In this document: positions 1-9,565 of the stretch, piece by piece | Numbering within the stretch: position 1 is the first letter of the stretch | Layout: each line of letters opens with the position of its first letter | Assembly: GCA_016214925.1 (NCBI GenBank) | Contig: JACRMO010000152.1 | Coordinates: 1 to 15,708, forward strand | Reading direction: 5' to 3' | Length of the DNA stretch: 15,708 bases | Origin: Gammaproteobacteria bacterium | GTDB lineage: Bacteria > Pseudomonadota > Gammaproteobacteria > Thiohalobacterales > Thiohalobacteraceae | Notes under the pieces: model-generated | The model's input: the letters and a program-made list of their open reading frames with translations, nothing else | Told to the model about the DNA's origin: nothing | The model's database searches: none | Program-made: the position numbers and the translations under genes

Positions 1-285
1 GGTCATTCCATGTCCGATTCCAATGCCTATCGTGCCAAAGACGAGGAACGCATGTGGTCCAAGCGCGATCCGATCATCATGCTGCGCGATCGTTTGATCG
101 AAGCCGGCGAGATGACCAAGAACGCCTACAAGGCCATGGATACGGAGATCCTCGAACAGATCGAAGGCGACATCATTGCCTTTGCCGAGTCGTCACCCGA
201 ACCACGGGTCGAGGAACTGCATAAGTATGTGTTCGCGGAAAATGATCCTTGGGTCAAGGGTGCGGCGCGCGGAGGCGACAAGTAA
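1..285 (+). CDS. pdhA: Pyruvate dehydrogenase E1 component subunit alpha, 3' end only
   Basis: The reading frame is open from the first base and begins G-H-S-M-S-D, the conserved thiamine-diphosphate-site end of E1-alpha proteins (usual form GHSMSDP). The rest, about 90 residues, matches the C-terminal helices of the family: a RDPI motif, an EILEQIEGDI-like helix, then FAESSPEP and an EELHKYVF tail. E1-alpha pairs with E1-beta to decarboxylate pyruvate and reductively acetylate the lipoyl groups of E2. The stop codon TAA overlaps the ATG of the next gene (TAATG), so the two subunits are probably translationally coupled. The start lies outside the window. The first visible ATG (position 10) is internal and is not a start. 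A branched-chain or acetoin E1-alpha is the main alternative; the E2-E3 neighbour favours pyruvate. Confidence 0.9.
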   Translation, partial: GHSMSDSNAYRAKDEERMWSKRDPIIMLRDRLIEAGEMTKNAYKAMDTEILEQIEGDIIAFAESSPEPRVEELHKYVFAENDPWVKGAARGGDK

Positions 286-1265
286 TGGCGCAGATGATGT
301 TCTGGGAAGCGGTGCGCCGCGCCCACGATGAAGAAATGACCAATGACCCGCTGGTCATTTGCATGGGTGAAGACATCGGCGTCGCCGGTGGTACCTACAA
401 GGCGACCAACGGTCTGTATGCGAAATACGGCCCCGAGCGCGTGATGGATACGCCGATTTCCGAAAACGGCTTTACCGGTCTCGCGGTCGGCGCGTCCTTC
501 CTGGGCGTGCGGCCGATCGTCGAGATCATGTCCGTGAACTTCGCCTGGCTGGCGCTGGATCAGCTGTTCAACAGCGCCGCCAAGGTGCGCTACATGTCCG
601 GCGGTCAGCTCACCGCGCCGGTGGTTGTGCGTTCGCCCGGTGGCACCGCGCATCAGCTCGGCGCGCAGCACTCCGCGCGCATGGAAAAGGTGTTCATGGG
701 TATCGCCGGTCTGCGCGTGGTCACGCCGAGCAATCCGCGCCAAGCCTACGGCCTGTTGAAATCCGCCGTGCGCTGCAACGATCCGGTGTTCATCAACGAA
801 CACGAACTCATGTACAACATGAAGGGCGAGGTGCCGGACGGCGAATACTTTATGCCGCTGGAAGGCTCCGAAGTCGCGCGCGAAGGTCGTGATGTGACGC
901 TGTTCGGCTACAACATCTCCGTGCACTGGTGTCTGGCCGCGGCGGAGATTCTGTCCAAGCAGTTCGGCGTCGAAGCAGAAGTCATCGATCTGTATTCGCT
1001 CAGCCCGCTGGACCGCGCTGGCATCCGTGCATCGGTGACCAAGACCCACCGCGCCGTGATCGTCGAAGAGGCCGAGGCGCCGGTCGGCGTCGGCTCCGAG
1101 GTGATGGCGATCATCAACGAGGAATGCTTCTTCGAACTCGACGCCGCGCCGGTGCGCGTGTCCGCGGAGAATGTGCCGATCCCGTACAACCACACGCTGG
1201 AGAAGGCGGTCATTCCGGATGCGGGGGATGTGGTGGCGGCGGTGCGGAAGATGCTCGGGAAGTGA
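285..1265 (+). CDS. pdhB: Pyruvate dehydrogenase E1 component subunit beta
   Basis: 326 residues, the usual length for E1-beta. Visible family motifs: GEDIGVAGGTYKAT near residues 28-41 (Glu29 contacts thiamine diphosphate), MDTPISENGFTG with Glu60, a GGQLTAPVV stretch, then the transketolase C-terminal domain with VIDLYSLSPLD and VVEEA-like segments (here VIVEEAEAPVG). The protein forms the alpha2-beta2 E1 enzyme in the cytoplasm. I chose ATG 285 because GGAGG (271-275) lies nine bases upstream and because it gives the standard MAQMMFWEAV N-terminus; the in-frame TTG at 249 would add 12 residues lying inside pdhA. The gene follows pdhA with a one-base overlap and is separated from the E2-E3 gene by 159 bases holding a palindromic repeat. 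Confidence 0.93.
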   Translation: MAQMMFWEAVRRAHDEEMTNDPLVICMGEDIGVAGGTYKATNGLYAKYGPERVMDTPISENGFTGLAVGASFLGVRPIVEIMSVNFAWLALDQLFNSAAKVRYMSGGQLTAPVVVRSPGGTAHQLGAQHSARMEKVFMGIAGLRVVTPSNPRQAYGLLKSAVRCNDPVFINEHELMYNMKGEVPDGEYFMPLEGSEVAREGRDVTLFGYNISVHWCLAAAEILSKQFGVEAEVIDLYSLSPLDRAGIRASVTKTHRAVIVEEAEAPVGVGSEVMAIINEECFFELDAAPVRVSAENVPIPYNHTLEKAVIPDAGDVVAAVRKMLGK

Positions 1266-1293
1266 TTGGAATACGCTCTGAATCATTCATGTT

Positions 1294-1362
1294 CCGTCAT
1301 TCCGGCGAAAGCCGGAATCCATGAAATCAAACCCTGGATTCCCGCATGCGCGGGAATGACGG
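1294..1362. repeat. Palindromic intergenic repeat (GTCATTCC type)
   Basis: Outer arms CCGTCATTCC (1294-1303) and GGAATGACGG (1353-1362) are perfect reverse complements. Inside are GGCGAAAGCC, GGAATCC, GGATTCC and CGCATGCG, so the element can fold as two adjacent hairpins or one long one. This sequence type (GTCATTCCGGCGAAAGCCGGAATCC) is a familiar dispersed extragenic palindrome of proteobacterial chromosomes. It lies inside the pdh gene cluster, between the E1-beta and E2-E3 genes, where it could attenuate transcription or stabilise the upstream mRNA; that role is inference. Confidence 0.85.
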
Positions 1363-1424
1363 ATTGATCAGAGGCTCCTTCGAGACTTTCTCGGCAGCTC
1401 AAGATACAAGGATCCTGATTAAGC

Positions 1425-4400
1425 ATGGCTGAACCCTACGCAATCAAAATGCCCCAACTCTCGGACACCATGACCGAGGGCGTTGTCGTTACTTGGGAAA
1501 AACAGGTCGGCGACAAGATCAAACGCGGCGACATCGTCGCGACCGTCGAGACCGACAAGGCGGTGATGGATGTCGAGGTGTTCCGCGACGGCTACCTGTC
1601 CGGCCCTATGGCGCCGATCGATAGCACGGTCGCAGTCGGTCAAGCCATCGGTTATATCGTCGATTCGGCTGCTGAAGTGTCGCGCGATACAGCCGCGCCG
1701 TCGTCGGCAGCCGCTGCCGCGCCGGTAACGCATGCCGAGAAACCGGTCGCCATGCCTGCCGCCGAAGCGGAATTCGTACCCGCGACGCCTGCCGCGACAG
1801 CTCCGGTCGGTGCGATCCACAACATCATCATGCCGCAGCTCTCCGACACCATGACCGAAGGCGTGGTGGTGACCTGGGAGAAACAGCCCGGCGATAAGAT
1901 CACGCGCGGCGACATCGTCGCCACTGTCGAGACCGACAAGGCGGTGATGGACGTCGAAGTGTTCAAGGAAGGTTATCTCTCCGGCCCCATCGCGCCCATC
2001 GACAGCACCGTCGCCGTCGGCGCGGCCATGGCGTATCTCGTCGAGAAGGCCGAGCAGGTGGTGCGCGAAGAGGCGAAGCCCGGCGCGGCTGCGCCGAAGA
2101 AGACCGACGTTGCGCATGCACCAGCAACAACTGAGACACAGGCGATTGCTGCAACACCGGTATCACGTCCTTTATCGCAAGGGGGCGGCACACCGGCTGC
2201 CCGTCCGCAAGGTCGTGGCGCGACACCGTTTGCGCGCAAGCTCGCCGGTCAGCAGGGCATTGATCTCAACACGGTGGCTGGTAGCGGTCCGCGCGGCGTG
2301 GTTGTCGCGGCGGATGTCGCGAATGCGCGTCCGGCACCGGTCGTTGGCGGAGGTTTCCCACAAGTCGCGGTGCCCGGTGACGGTCGTCCCATGAGCAAGC
2401 TCGAAGCGGCCATCAGCAAGTCGATGACCGAATCGCTGTCCATGCCGACCTTCCATGTCACCGCGCATATCAAGCTCGATGCACTGATCAAAGCATCGAA
2501 AGCCGTCGGCGTGTCGGTAACCGTCGCCATCGCCAAGGCCTGTGCCGAAGCGATGAAGAAATATCCGAAGATGAACTGGTGCTATCAGCCGGTCGACAAA
2601 CTCGTTGAACGTTCCAGTGTCGACATCGGCATGGCCGTGTCCGCCGACGGCGGCGGTCTGGTGGTGCCGATCCTGCGCGGTTGCGAGTCGCGCGATCTCG
2701 CCGAACTCAATGAGGATTGGAAGGGCCTGGTCGAGCGCGCGCGCAAGCGCCGTTTGAAGCCCGAGGAATACACCGGCTCGACCTTCCAAGTGTCGAACAT
2801 GGGCATGTTCGGCGTCAGTCACTTCGACGCCATCGCCACGCCGGGCATCGCGGCGATCCTGGCGATCTCCGCCAATGCGGAGCAGGGCAGCCCGTTTACG
2901 ATTACCGCCGATCATCGCGTGGTGAACGGCGCCGAGGTCGCGATGTATCTGGGTGATCTCAAGCAGCTCATCGAACAACCGGAGTCGTGGATGGGTCCGA
3001 TTGGACCTGCCATTCCTGCGGGCAACTGGGATTACGATGTCGTCGTCATCGGTGGCGGTCCCGGCGGTGAAGACTGCGCGCGCGATCTGGTCGGTCATGG
3101 TTTGAAGGTCGCGATGATCAACGATTCGCCGTTCCCCGGCGGCGAATGTCTGTGGCGCGGCTGTATTCCATCCAAGGCCTGGCGTGCCGCGGCCGATCGC
3201 ATCCGTGATCGCGCGCATGACGAATACCTCGGCGTCACCGGCACCAACAAGGGCAAGCTGGAGTGGAACAAACTCGAAGCGCACCGCCGCAACGTGCTGG
3301 AAACACGCGGCGACATGGCGCTGAAGACCGACAAGGGTGTGAAGATCGATTACATCCAGGGCTTCGGCAGTTTTGTCGACGATCATCATGTGCAGATCGA
3401 CGTGTCCGGCAATCAGAACGATCCGCACACGCGTGCTGAACCGGGTAAACAAGCCGCGGGCAAGAAACCGGACGGCAAGACCGTCAGCTTCGGTTGCGCC
3501 GTGATCGCCACCGGCGCGCCGCCGTTCGTGCCGCCGATCGACGGTGCATTGGACGGTTTGAAGACCGGCAGCGTGCTGACTTCCGATACGGTGTGGGCCT
3601 TGAAGACTCCACCGAAGAAACTCATCGTCGTCGGCGGCGGCGCCATTGGTGTCGAGATGGCGCAGATCTTCCAGGACTTCGGCGCTGAGGTGACGCTGCT
3701 GGAAGCGCAGGAACGGATACTGGCCGAGGTCGAACCGGAAATCGCCAAGACACTCGCCGCGATTTTGAACGATGATCCGAACCTCACCGTGCACACCGGC
3801 GTGAAGCTCGCCAAGATCAGCGGCAAGCCCGGCGTGGTCGGCGCGCAGTACACCGATGCCGAAGGTAAGTCGCACACGCTCAAGGCCGACTACGTCATCA
3901 TGGCCACCGGCAAGCGCCCGGTGCTCGATGGCCTCGGTCTGGACAAGGCCAACGTCGCCAGCGAGCGTTCCATCATCAAGGCCGATGCGCGTTGCCGTAC
4001 TAACATTGCGCACATCTTCGCCATCGGTGATGTCATCGGCGGCTTGATGCTGGCGCACACTGCCGCGCAACAAGGCCGCGTCGCCGCTGCTGCTATCCTC
4101 GGCGAAGACCTGAAATACGATCAGGATAAGGACTGCGGTGTGATCTTCACCCGCCCCGAGGCCGCGTTTGTGGGACTGTCGGTGGAGCAGGCCAAGGCTA
4201 AAGGCATCGACGCCGTCGAAGCCAAAGTGCCGATGAGCATCGATGCCAAGGCGATGATCAACCACGAGACCCACGGCATGATTAAACTGGTAGCCGACAA
4301 GGCCACCCAGCGCATCGTCGGCGTGCACTTCCTCGCCGATCATGCCGACACGCTCATCGGCGAAGCGGTGATGATGGTCAGCGCGGGCATGACGCTGACA

Positions 4401-4511
4401 CAAGTCGGCAACGCGATCCATCCGCATCCGACGCAGACGGAATTGTTTGGGGAGTTGGCGCGGAGGTTGGCGTCGCGCTTGCGGCGGAGTGCGAAGGTGC
4501 AGGGGCATTGA
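1425..4511 (+). CDS. Fused pyruvate dehydrogenase E2 (dihydrolipoamide acetyltransferase) and E3 (dihydrolipoyl dehydrogenase)
   Basis: 1028 residues. Domains in order: lipoyl 1 (about 5-80, lipoyl-Lys45 in ETDKAVMD), lipoyl 2 (about 133-208, Lys172 in the same motif), Ala/Pro-rich linkers, peripheral subunit-binding domain (about 266-300, ATPFARKLAG to GPRGVVVAADV), E2 catalytic domain (about 320-525), a short linker, then a full E3 (about 537-1028). E3 shows the FAD motif GGGPGGED, the redox disulfide Cys575/Cys580 in GGECLWRGCIPSK, the NAD motif VVGGGAIG (about 735-742) and the active-site HPHPTQTE (999-1006). The E2 motif reads DHRVVNG (496-502), so Asn501 replaces the usual catalytic Asp. 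The protein would transfer acetyl groups to CoA and reoxidise dihydrolipoamide within one chain. Single E2 or E3 proteins are the family norm; the junction is in frame with no stop. AAGGA at 1408 is a weak, distant ribosome site for ATG 1425. Confidence 0.9.
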   Translation: MAEPYAIKMPQLSDTMTEGVVVTWEKQVGDKIKRGDIVATVETDKAVMDVEVFRDGYLSGPMAPIDSTVAVGQAIGYIVDSAAEVSRDTAAPSSAAAAAPVTHAEKPVAMPAAEAEFVPATPAATAPVGAIHNIIMPQLSDTMTEGVVVTWEKQPGDKITRGDIVATVETDKAVMDVEVFKEGYLSGPIAPIDSTVAVGAAMAYLVEKAEQVVREEAKPGAAAPKKTDVAHAPATTETQAIAATPVSRPLSQGGGTPAARPQGRGATPFARKLAGQQGIDLNTVAGSGPRGVVVAADVANARPAPVVGGGFPQVAVPGDGRPMSKLEAAISKSMTESLSMPTFHVTAHIKLDALIKASKAVGVSVTVAIAKACAEAMKKYPKMNWCYQPVDKLVERSSVDIGMAVSADGGGLVVPILRGCESRDLAELNEDWKGLVERARKRRLKPEEYTGSTFQVSNMGMFGVSHFDAIATPGIAAILAISANAEQGSPFTITADHRVVNGAEVAMYLGDLKQLIEQPESWMGPIGPAIPAGNWDYDVVVIGGGPGGEDCARDLVGHGLKVAMINDSPFPGGECLWRGCIPSKAWRAAADRIRDRAHDEYLGVTGTNKGKLEWNKLEAHRRNVLETRGDMALKTDKGVKIDYIQGFGSFVDDHHVQIDVSGNQNDPHTRAEPGKQAAGKKPDGKTVSFGCAVIATGAPPFVPPIDGALDGLKTGSVLTSDTVWALKTPPKKLIVVGGGAIGVEMAQIFQDFGAEVTLLEAQERILAEVEPEIAKTLAAILNDDPNLTVHTGVKLAKISGKPGVVGAQYTDAEGKSHTLKADYVIMATGKRPVLDGLGLDKANVASERSIIKADARCRTNIAHIFAIGDVIGGLMLAHTAAQQGRVAAAAILGEDLKYDQDKDCGVIFTRPEAAFVGLSVEQAKAKGIDAVEAKVPMSIDAKAMINHETHGMIKLVADKATQRIVGVHFLADHADTLIGEAVMMVSAGMTLTQVGNAIHPHPTQTELFGELARRLASRLRRSAKVQGH

Positions 4512-4520
4512 TGCCATCAA

Positions 4521-4649
4521 TGTAGGGTGGGTTAGGTACGTAGTTTGTGCCGTAACCCACCAAACGTGCCGCCAGGCACACATTAAAAATGCGTTGTGTT
4601 GCTGCGCAACGCTTGGTGGGTTACGCAAAAAACGTTAACCCACCCTACA
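4521..4649. repeat. MITE-like nested inverted repeat, 129 bp
   Basis: Terminal arms TGTAGGGTGGGTTA (4521-4534) and TAACCCACCCTACA (4636-4649) are perfect 14-base reverse complements. A second perfect pair, GTAACCCACCAA (4552-4563) and TTGGTGGGTTAC (4613-4624), is nested inside, and the core has further small hairpins (GTGCCGCCAGGCAC near 4566; TTGCTGCGCAA near 4599). There is no coding capacity. The TGTAGGGTGGGTTA type is a widespread non-autonomous element of proteobacterial intergenic DNA. It fills nearly the whole gap between the E2-E3 gene and argG and would form a strong transcript hairpin, possibly ending pdh transcription. Confidence 0.85.
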
Positions 4650-4707
4650 TTTCCATTAAGTAATGTGCCGTTCGGCACTGAGCAGTTCAACGAAGGATTT
4701 CTGACCG

Positions 4708-5925
<1,218 letters not shown>

Positions 5926-6069
5926 GGGTGGCAGGTGCACAGTAGGGCACGATATAGTGCAGCGTATTGCACAGGATGCATTGATTAGGCACCCGGTTCC
6001 CAGCGCAACATCCGGCGCAGTACGGCCTCCGGTCTGATGCGGCTTACGGGGGGGCGGCGTCTGATGTCG

Positions 6070-6090
6070 GGACGGATTTGAAATTCGTCC
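6070..6090. other. Small stem-loop in leader of the GGDEF-EAL gene
   Basis: GGACGGATTT (6070-6079) and AAATTCGTCC (6081-6090) pair along ten positions with one G:T wobble, leaving a very tight loop that in practice would open to three or five bases. It lies about 40 bases before ATG 6131 in the 205-base gap after argG. It could be an operator, a weak terminator stem or part of the 5' leader. No T-run follows it. I see no convincing promoter in this gap. Confidence 0.35.
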
Positions 6091-6130
6091 GAGTAGATGT
6101 GATCCCCTTACAAGGAAGGCGCGCCGCACT

Positions 6131-8935
6131 ATGTCCGCACACATCGAGCCGTTAGTAGAGGCTGGGCAGGAAATCGCCAGGATGCATACCATGCCCTCGA
6201 TTGAAGAGCGCCTGCGCGCCGCGCAGATCCGGCTTGTCTATCGGCAAGGTGCGCCGACGCTCGTCGGTGCGATGCTTGCCCTGTTCTTCAGTGCGTATAT
6301 CTTCCGCGATGCCGTGACGCCGCTGCACCTGGGTGTGTGGGTGTCGGCCAGTGCGCTGATCTATGGCGCACGCCTCCTGCTGGTGCTCGCCTACCGGCGT
6401 GCTTCGGCCACCGCACTGCGTGCATCCCCCTGGGCTGGCTGGTATCTGATCGGTGCGTTGCTCAGCGGCGCGTTGTGGGGTGTGGCCGGGATGCTGCTGC
6501 TGCCGAAGGGTTCCATCGCGCATGAGGCCTTCGTGGTGGTTGGCCTGACCAGTCTCGGCGCGGCCAGTGTGGTCAGTCATGCCGCGCTGCGTGGCGTGCC
6601 GCAGGTGTTCCTCGTGCCCATGCTCGCGCCGCTCGGTGTCTATCTGGTCACGTCCGGCACGGCGATCGAACCGATCATGGGCGTTCTGGTGCTGATGTCG
6701 ATGGTTGTGCAAGTGATCTCGGCCATCGCCATGCAGCGCAGCATCGAAGGCAATTTGCGTCTGGGTTTGGAAAACGCAGAACTGGTGCGGACGCTGCGCC
6801 AGGCTAAAGACGAGGCCGATAATCTCAATCGCGAACTGCGCACAGAGATAGATGAACACCGCCACGCCGAACAGCGTATCCATACCTCGCGCCAGGAACT
6901 CTCGCGTATCCTCGACAATATGCAGGATATGTATTTCCGCACCGACCTTAACGGCGTGGTGTTGCAGGTGTCGCCATCGGTGCGCGATCTGCTCGGCTAT
7001 ACGCCCGAGGAAGTCGTCGGGCTTAATGTGGCGCAGATTTTCAATGACAGTGACGATCTGGCGCAGTTCATGCGCGCTCTGGAGCGTTCCGGCGGCAGTT
7101 TGTGGGGTTATGAGGCGCAGGTGCGGCGCAAGGACGGCAGCCTGATCTGGGTATCCAAGAATGCCCAGTTCCATTACGACGATGCAGGTATCGTCGCCGG
7201 TATCGAAGGCACCAGCCACGACATCAGCCGTCTCAAGCGCATCCAGACCGAGCTGAACGCGGAGAAAGAACGCGCGCTGGTAACGCTCGCCTCCATCGCC
7301 GACGGCGTGATTGCGACCGATGCCGAGGGACGCGTCGATTACATCAATCCAGTGGCCGAGACCTTGACCGGCTGGAAGGCGATGGCGGCCCTGGGCCGAC
7401 CGTTGGCGGAAATCTTCCACGTCATTGACGAAGACACACGGCAACTCGCCGACGATCCGGTGCGGGTGTGTCTGCGCACGCGCCGCCCGTATCGATTGCC
7501 GGGTCATCCGATTCTGCTCGCCGTGGGCGATGCGGCCGAATATTCCGTCGAGGTCCATGTCGCGCCGATCTTCGACGAGGCCGCCCAGGTCACCGGCACC
7601 GCGCTGGTCGTGCATGACGTGACCGAGTTGCGCGGGCTGGCCCGTGAAATGAGCTATCAGGCCTCGCACGATCTGCTCACCGGTTTGGTCAATCGCCGCG
7701 AATTCGAGATGCGTGCCGAGAACGCGGTGCAGACCGCCCGCCGCGAAGGCATCGTTCACGCCCTGTGCTATCTCGATCTCGACCAGTTCAAGGTCGTCAA
7801 CGACACCTGCGGCCATATCGCCGGCGACGAGCTTATCAAACAGATCGGCACGCTGCTGCGCGGGCGCCTGCGCGAGAGCGATACCCTGGCGCGGCTCGGC
7901 GGCGACGAGTTCGGTGTGCTCTTGGAAGGTTGCCCGCTGGACAAGGCGCAGGAAATCGCCGACGAACTGCGCACGCTCATTCATCGGCAGCGCTTCGAAT
8001 GGGAAGAACACCGCTTCGAGATCGGCGTGTCCATCGGCGTGGTGGCGATCACGCCGGAGTGTGGCGGGCTCGCCGAGGTGCTGACTTACGCGGACTCGGC
8101 CTGCTATGTCGCCAAGGACCAAGGCCGCAACCGCGTGCACGTATTCGACCCGGAAGACTCGGCGCTGGTGGAACACCACAGTCACATCCGCTGGGTGCAG
8201 CGTCTGCAACGCGCCCTCGAAGAAGATCGTTTCGAACTGCATTATCAGCGCGTCGACGCACTGCGCGGGTTCGACACGCTGTGGCGCTACCATGAAATCC
8301 TGCTGCGCATGCGCGACGAAGTAGAGGGGCTGATCGGTCCCGGCGTATTCATTCCCGCGGCGGAACGTTATCACCTCATGCCGGCGGTGGATCGCTGGGT
8401 GGTGCGCCAGTCGCTGCGCACGTTGGCGCGGCGGACGGTGTGGGAGCCCCGGGATATTTTCTCCATCAACCTCTCCGGCCAATCGCTCGGCGACGAGGCG
8501 TTTCTGGAATTCGTGCAGACCGAGATCGACGCCGCCAGGATCGAGCCGCGCCATGTGTGCTTCGAAATCACCGAGACCGCCGCTGTGGCCAATCTGCGCA
8601 GCGCTCAGCATTTCATCCACACCCTGCGCCGGCTCGGCTGCGTGTTCGCGCTCGACGACTTCGGCAGCGGTCTGAGTTCGTTCGCCTATCTCAAACGCTT
8701 GCCGGTCGATTTCCTCAAGATCGACGGTCGCTTCGTCAAAGACATGCTCAACGACAGCATGGATTACGCCATGGTCGAATCCATCAACCAGCTCGGTCAC
8801 GTGGTCGGCGTGCAAACCATCGCCGAGTTCGTGGAGAACGACGCGATCGCCGAGAGTCTCAAGAAATTAGGCGTCGACTACGCCCAGGGCTACGGCATCC
8901 ACAAACCGGAGCCGTTGGATAATTTAATCCCGTAG
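6131..8935 (+). CDS. Membrane PAS-PAS-GGDEF-EAL protein (cyclic-di-GMP synthesis and breakdown)
   Basis: 934 residues. An N-terminal membrane part with about five or six hydrophobic segments (about 35-210) is followed by a charged, probably coiled-coil linker (about 215-255), two PAS domains (about 256-372 and 382-505), a GGDEF domain (about 512-670) and an EAL domain (about 690-930). The diguanylate cyclase signature GGDEF is intact (590-594), with an RESD inhibitory-site motif five residues upstream, so both synthesis and product inhibition look possible. The EAL signature is EIL (Glu722) rather than EAL, but NLSGQS, EITET, DDFGSG (842-847), FLKIDG, the TIAE glutamate and AQGY are present, so phosphodiesterase activity is likely. 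AAGGAAGG lies about 11 bases before ATG 6131; starts at 6182 or 6191 are possible. The signal sensed by the PAS domains is unknown. Confidence 0.93.
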   Translation: MSAHIEPLVEAGQEIARMHTMPSIEERLRAAQIRLVYRQGAPTLVGAMLALFFSAYIFRDAVTPLHLGVWVSASALIYGARLLLVLAYRRASATALRASPWAGWYLIGALLSGALWGVAGMLLLPKGSIAHEAFVVVGLTSLGAASVVSHAALRGVPQVFLVPMLAPLGVYLVTSGTAIEPIMGVLVLMSMVVQVISAIAMQRSIEGNLRLGLENAELVRTLRQAKDEADNLNRELRTEIDEHRHAEQRIHTSRQELSRILDNMQDMYFRTDLNGVVLQVSPSVRDLLGYTPEEVVGLNVAQIFNDSDDLAQFMRALERSGGSLWGYEAQVRRKDGSLIWVSKNAQFHYDDAGIVAGIEGTSHDISRLKRIQTELNAEKERALVTLASIADGVIATDAEGRVDYINPVAETLTGWKAMAALGRPLAEIFHVIDEDTRQLADDPVRVCLRTRRPYRLPGHPILLAVGDAAEYSVEVHVAPIFDEAAQVTGTALVVHDVTELRGLAREMSYQASHDLLTGLVNRREFEMRAENAVQTARREGIVHALCYLDLDQFKVVNDTCGHIAGDELIKQIGTLLRGRLRESDTLARLGGDEFGVLLEGCPLDKAQEIADELRTLIHRQRFEWEEHRFEIGVSIGVVAITPECGGLAEVLTYADSACYVAKDQGRNRVHVFDPEDSALVEHHSHIRWVQRLQRALEEDRFELHYQRVDALRGFDTLWRYHEILLRMRDEVEGLIGPGVFIPAAERYHLMPAVDRWVVRQSLRTLARRTVWEPRDIFSINLSGQSLGDEAFLEFVQTEIDAARIEPRHVCFEITETAAVANLRSAQHFIHTLRRLGCVFALDDFGSGLSSFAYLKRLPVDFLKIDGRFVKDMLNDSMDYAMVESINQLGHVVGVQTIAEFVENDAIAESLKKLGVDYAQGYGIHKPEPLDNLIP

Positions 8936-8966
8936 GAACTTCTCGTCATTGCAAGGAGCGTAGCCC

Positions 8967-9043
8967 GTAGCCCGCATGAAGCGCAGTGGAATCCGGGGTA
9001 TGGCCGCGGATTCCCGGATTCCGCTGCGCTTCATCCGGGCTAC
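8967..9043. repeat. REP-like palindrome (GTAGCCCGGATGAAGCG type)
   Basis: A 31-base arm starting GTAGCCCGCATGAAGCG (8967-8997) and its near-perfect reverse complement ending CATCCGGGCTAC (9013-9043) differ at two positions, with a 15-base spacer. This is a known kind of dispersed extragenic palindrome in gammaproteobacterial chromosomes. It fills the gap between the GGDEF-EAL gene and gloA and could act as a bidirectional transcription or mRNA-stability element; no T-run is visible. Confidence 0.85.
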
Positions 9044-9070
9044 GATTGATTTGATACAGGAGAAAGTCTC

Positions 9071-9457
9071 ATGCGCATCCTGCACACCATGCTGCGGACC
9101 GGCAATCTCGACCGGTCCATTCAGTTCTACACCGAGATCCTCGGCATGAAACTGCTGCGCCAGAAGGACTATCCCGACGGCAAGTTCACGCTGGCCTTCA
9201 TCGGCTACGGCGACGAGCACGACAACACCGTCATCGAGCTGACCTACAACTGGGGCGTGGACAGCTACGAACTCGGCGGCGGCTTCGGCCACATCGCCAT
9301 CGAAGTCGACGATGTCTACAAAGCCGCCGATGCCATCAAACAACGCGGCGGTAAAATCCTGCGCGAGGCCGGCCCGATGAATGCCGGCACCACCATCATC
9401 GCCTTCGTCGCCGATCCGGACGGCTATCCCGTCGAGCTCATCGGCAAGCGCGCCTGA
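9071..9457 (+). CDS. gloA: Lactoylglutathione lyase (glyoxalase I)
   Basis: 128 residues, close to the 135 of the E. coli enzyme. It converts the hemithioacetal of methylglyoxal and glutathione to S-lactoylglutathione in the cytoplasm. The four metal ligands of the nickel-type enzyme sit at the same positions as in E. coli: His5 (RILHTM), Glu56 (VIELTYNW), His74 (GFGHIAI) and Glu122 (YPVELI). The motifs LDRSIQFYTEILGM and FVADPDGYPVELI are typical of the family. The ribosome site CAGGAGA (9057-9063) is well placed before ATG 9071. The short ~130-residue form lacks the insertions of the zinc-dependent human type, so nickel or cobalt dependence is expected from family knowledge. Confidence 0.96.
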   Translation: MRILHTMLRTGNLDRSIQFYTEILGMKLLRQKDYPDGKFTLAFIGYGDEHDNTVIELTYNWGVDSYELGGGFGHIAIEVDDVYKAADAIKQRGGKILREAGPMNAGTTIIAFVADPDGYPVELIGKRA

Positions 9458-9467
9458 CTACCGGCCA

Positions 9468-9498
9468 TTGACATCAGCCCGCCTGCGGGCGTTACATT
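9468..9498 (+). promoter_or_regulatory. Possible promoter for the small lipoprotein gene
   Basis: A consensus -35 hexamer TTGACA (9468-9473) is followed by a weak -10 candidate, TTACAT (9492-9497, spacer 18) or TACATT (9493-9498, spacer 19). The spacer contains a perfect GCCCGC-CT-GCGGGC hairpin (9477-9490) that could instead be the 3' hairpin of gloA. The site is about 70 bases before the lipoprotein start. The -10 match is poor, so confidence is low. Confidence 0.3.
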
Positions 9499-9565
9499 GC
9501 CCAACCCGGCCCAGTTATTACGCCCGGGACAACCACAACCAAGAACACCGCCTCGGAGACTCCTC

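Noticed and set aside
249..284. Upstream TTG start for pdhB
   Set aside because: It would lie within pdhA; ATG 285 has a good ribosome site and the standard N-terminus.
126..1286. Minus-strand open frame of 386 codons opposite pdhB
   Set aside because: Antisense shadow of a clear E1-beta gene.
2172..4628. Long minus-strand open frame (818 codons) opposite the E2-E3 gene
   Set aside because: It mirrors a strongly supported gene in GC-rich DNA, has no family motifs, and is rich in His, Arg and Asp as expected of an antisense shadow.
6152..8815. Minus-strand open frame of 887 codons opposite the GGDEF-EAL gene
   Set aside because: Same reason: antisense of a gene with intact GGDEF and EAL motifs; composition is shadow-like.
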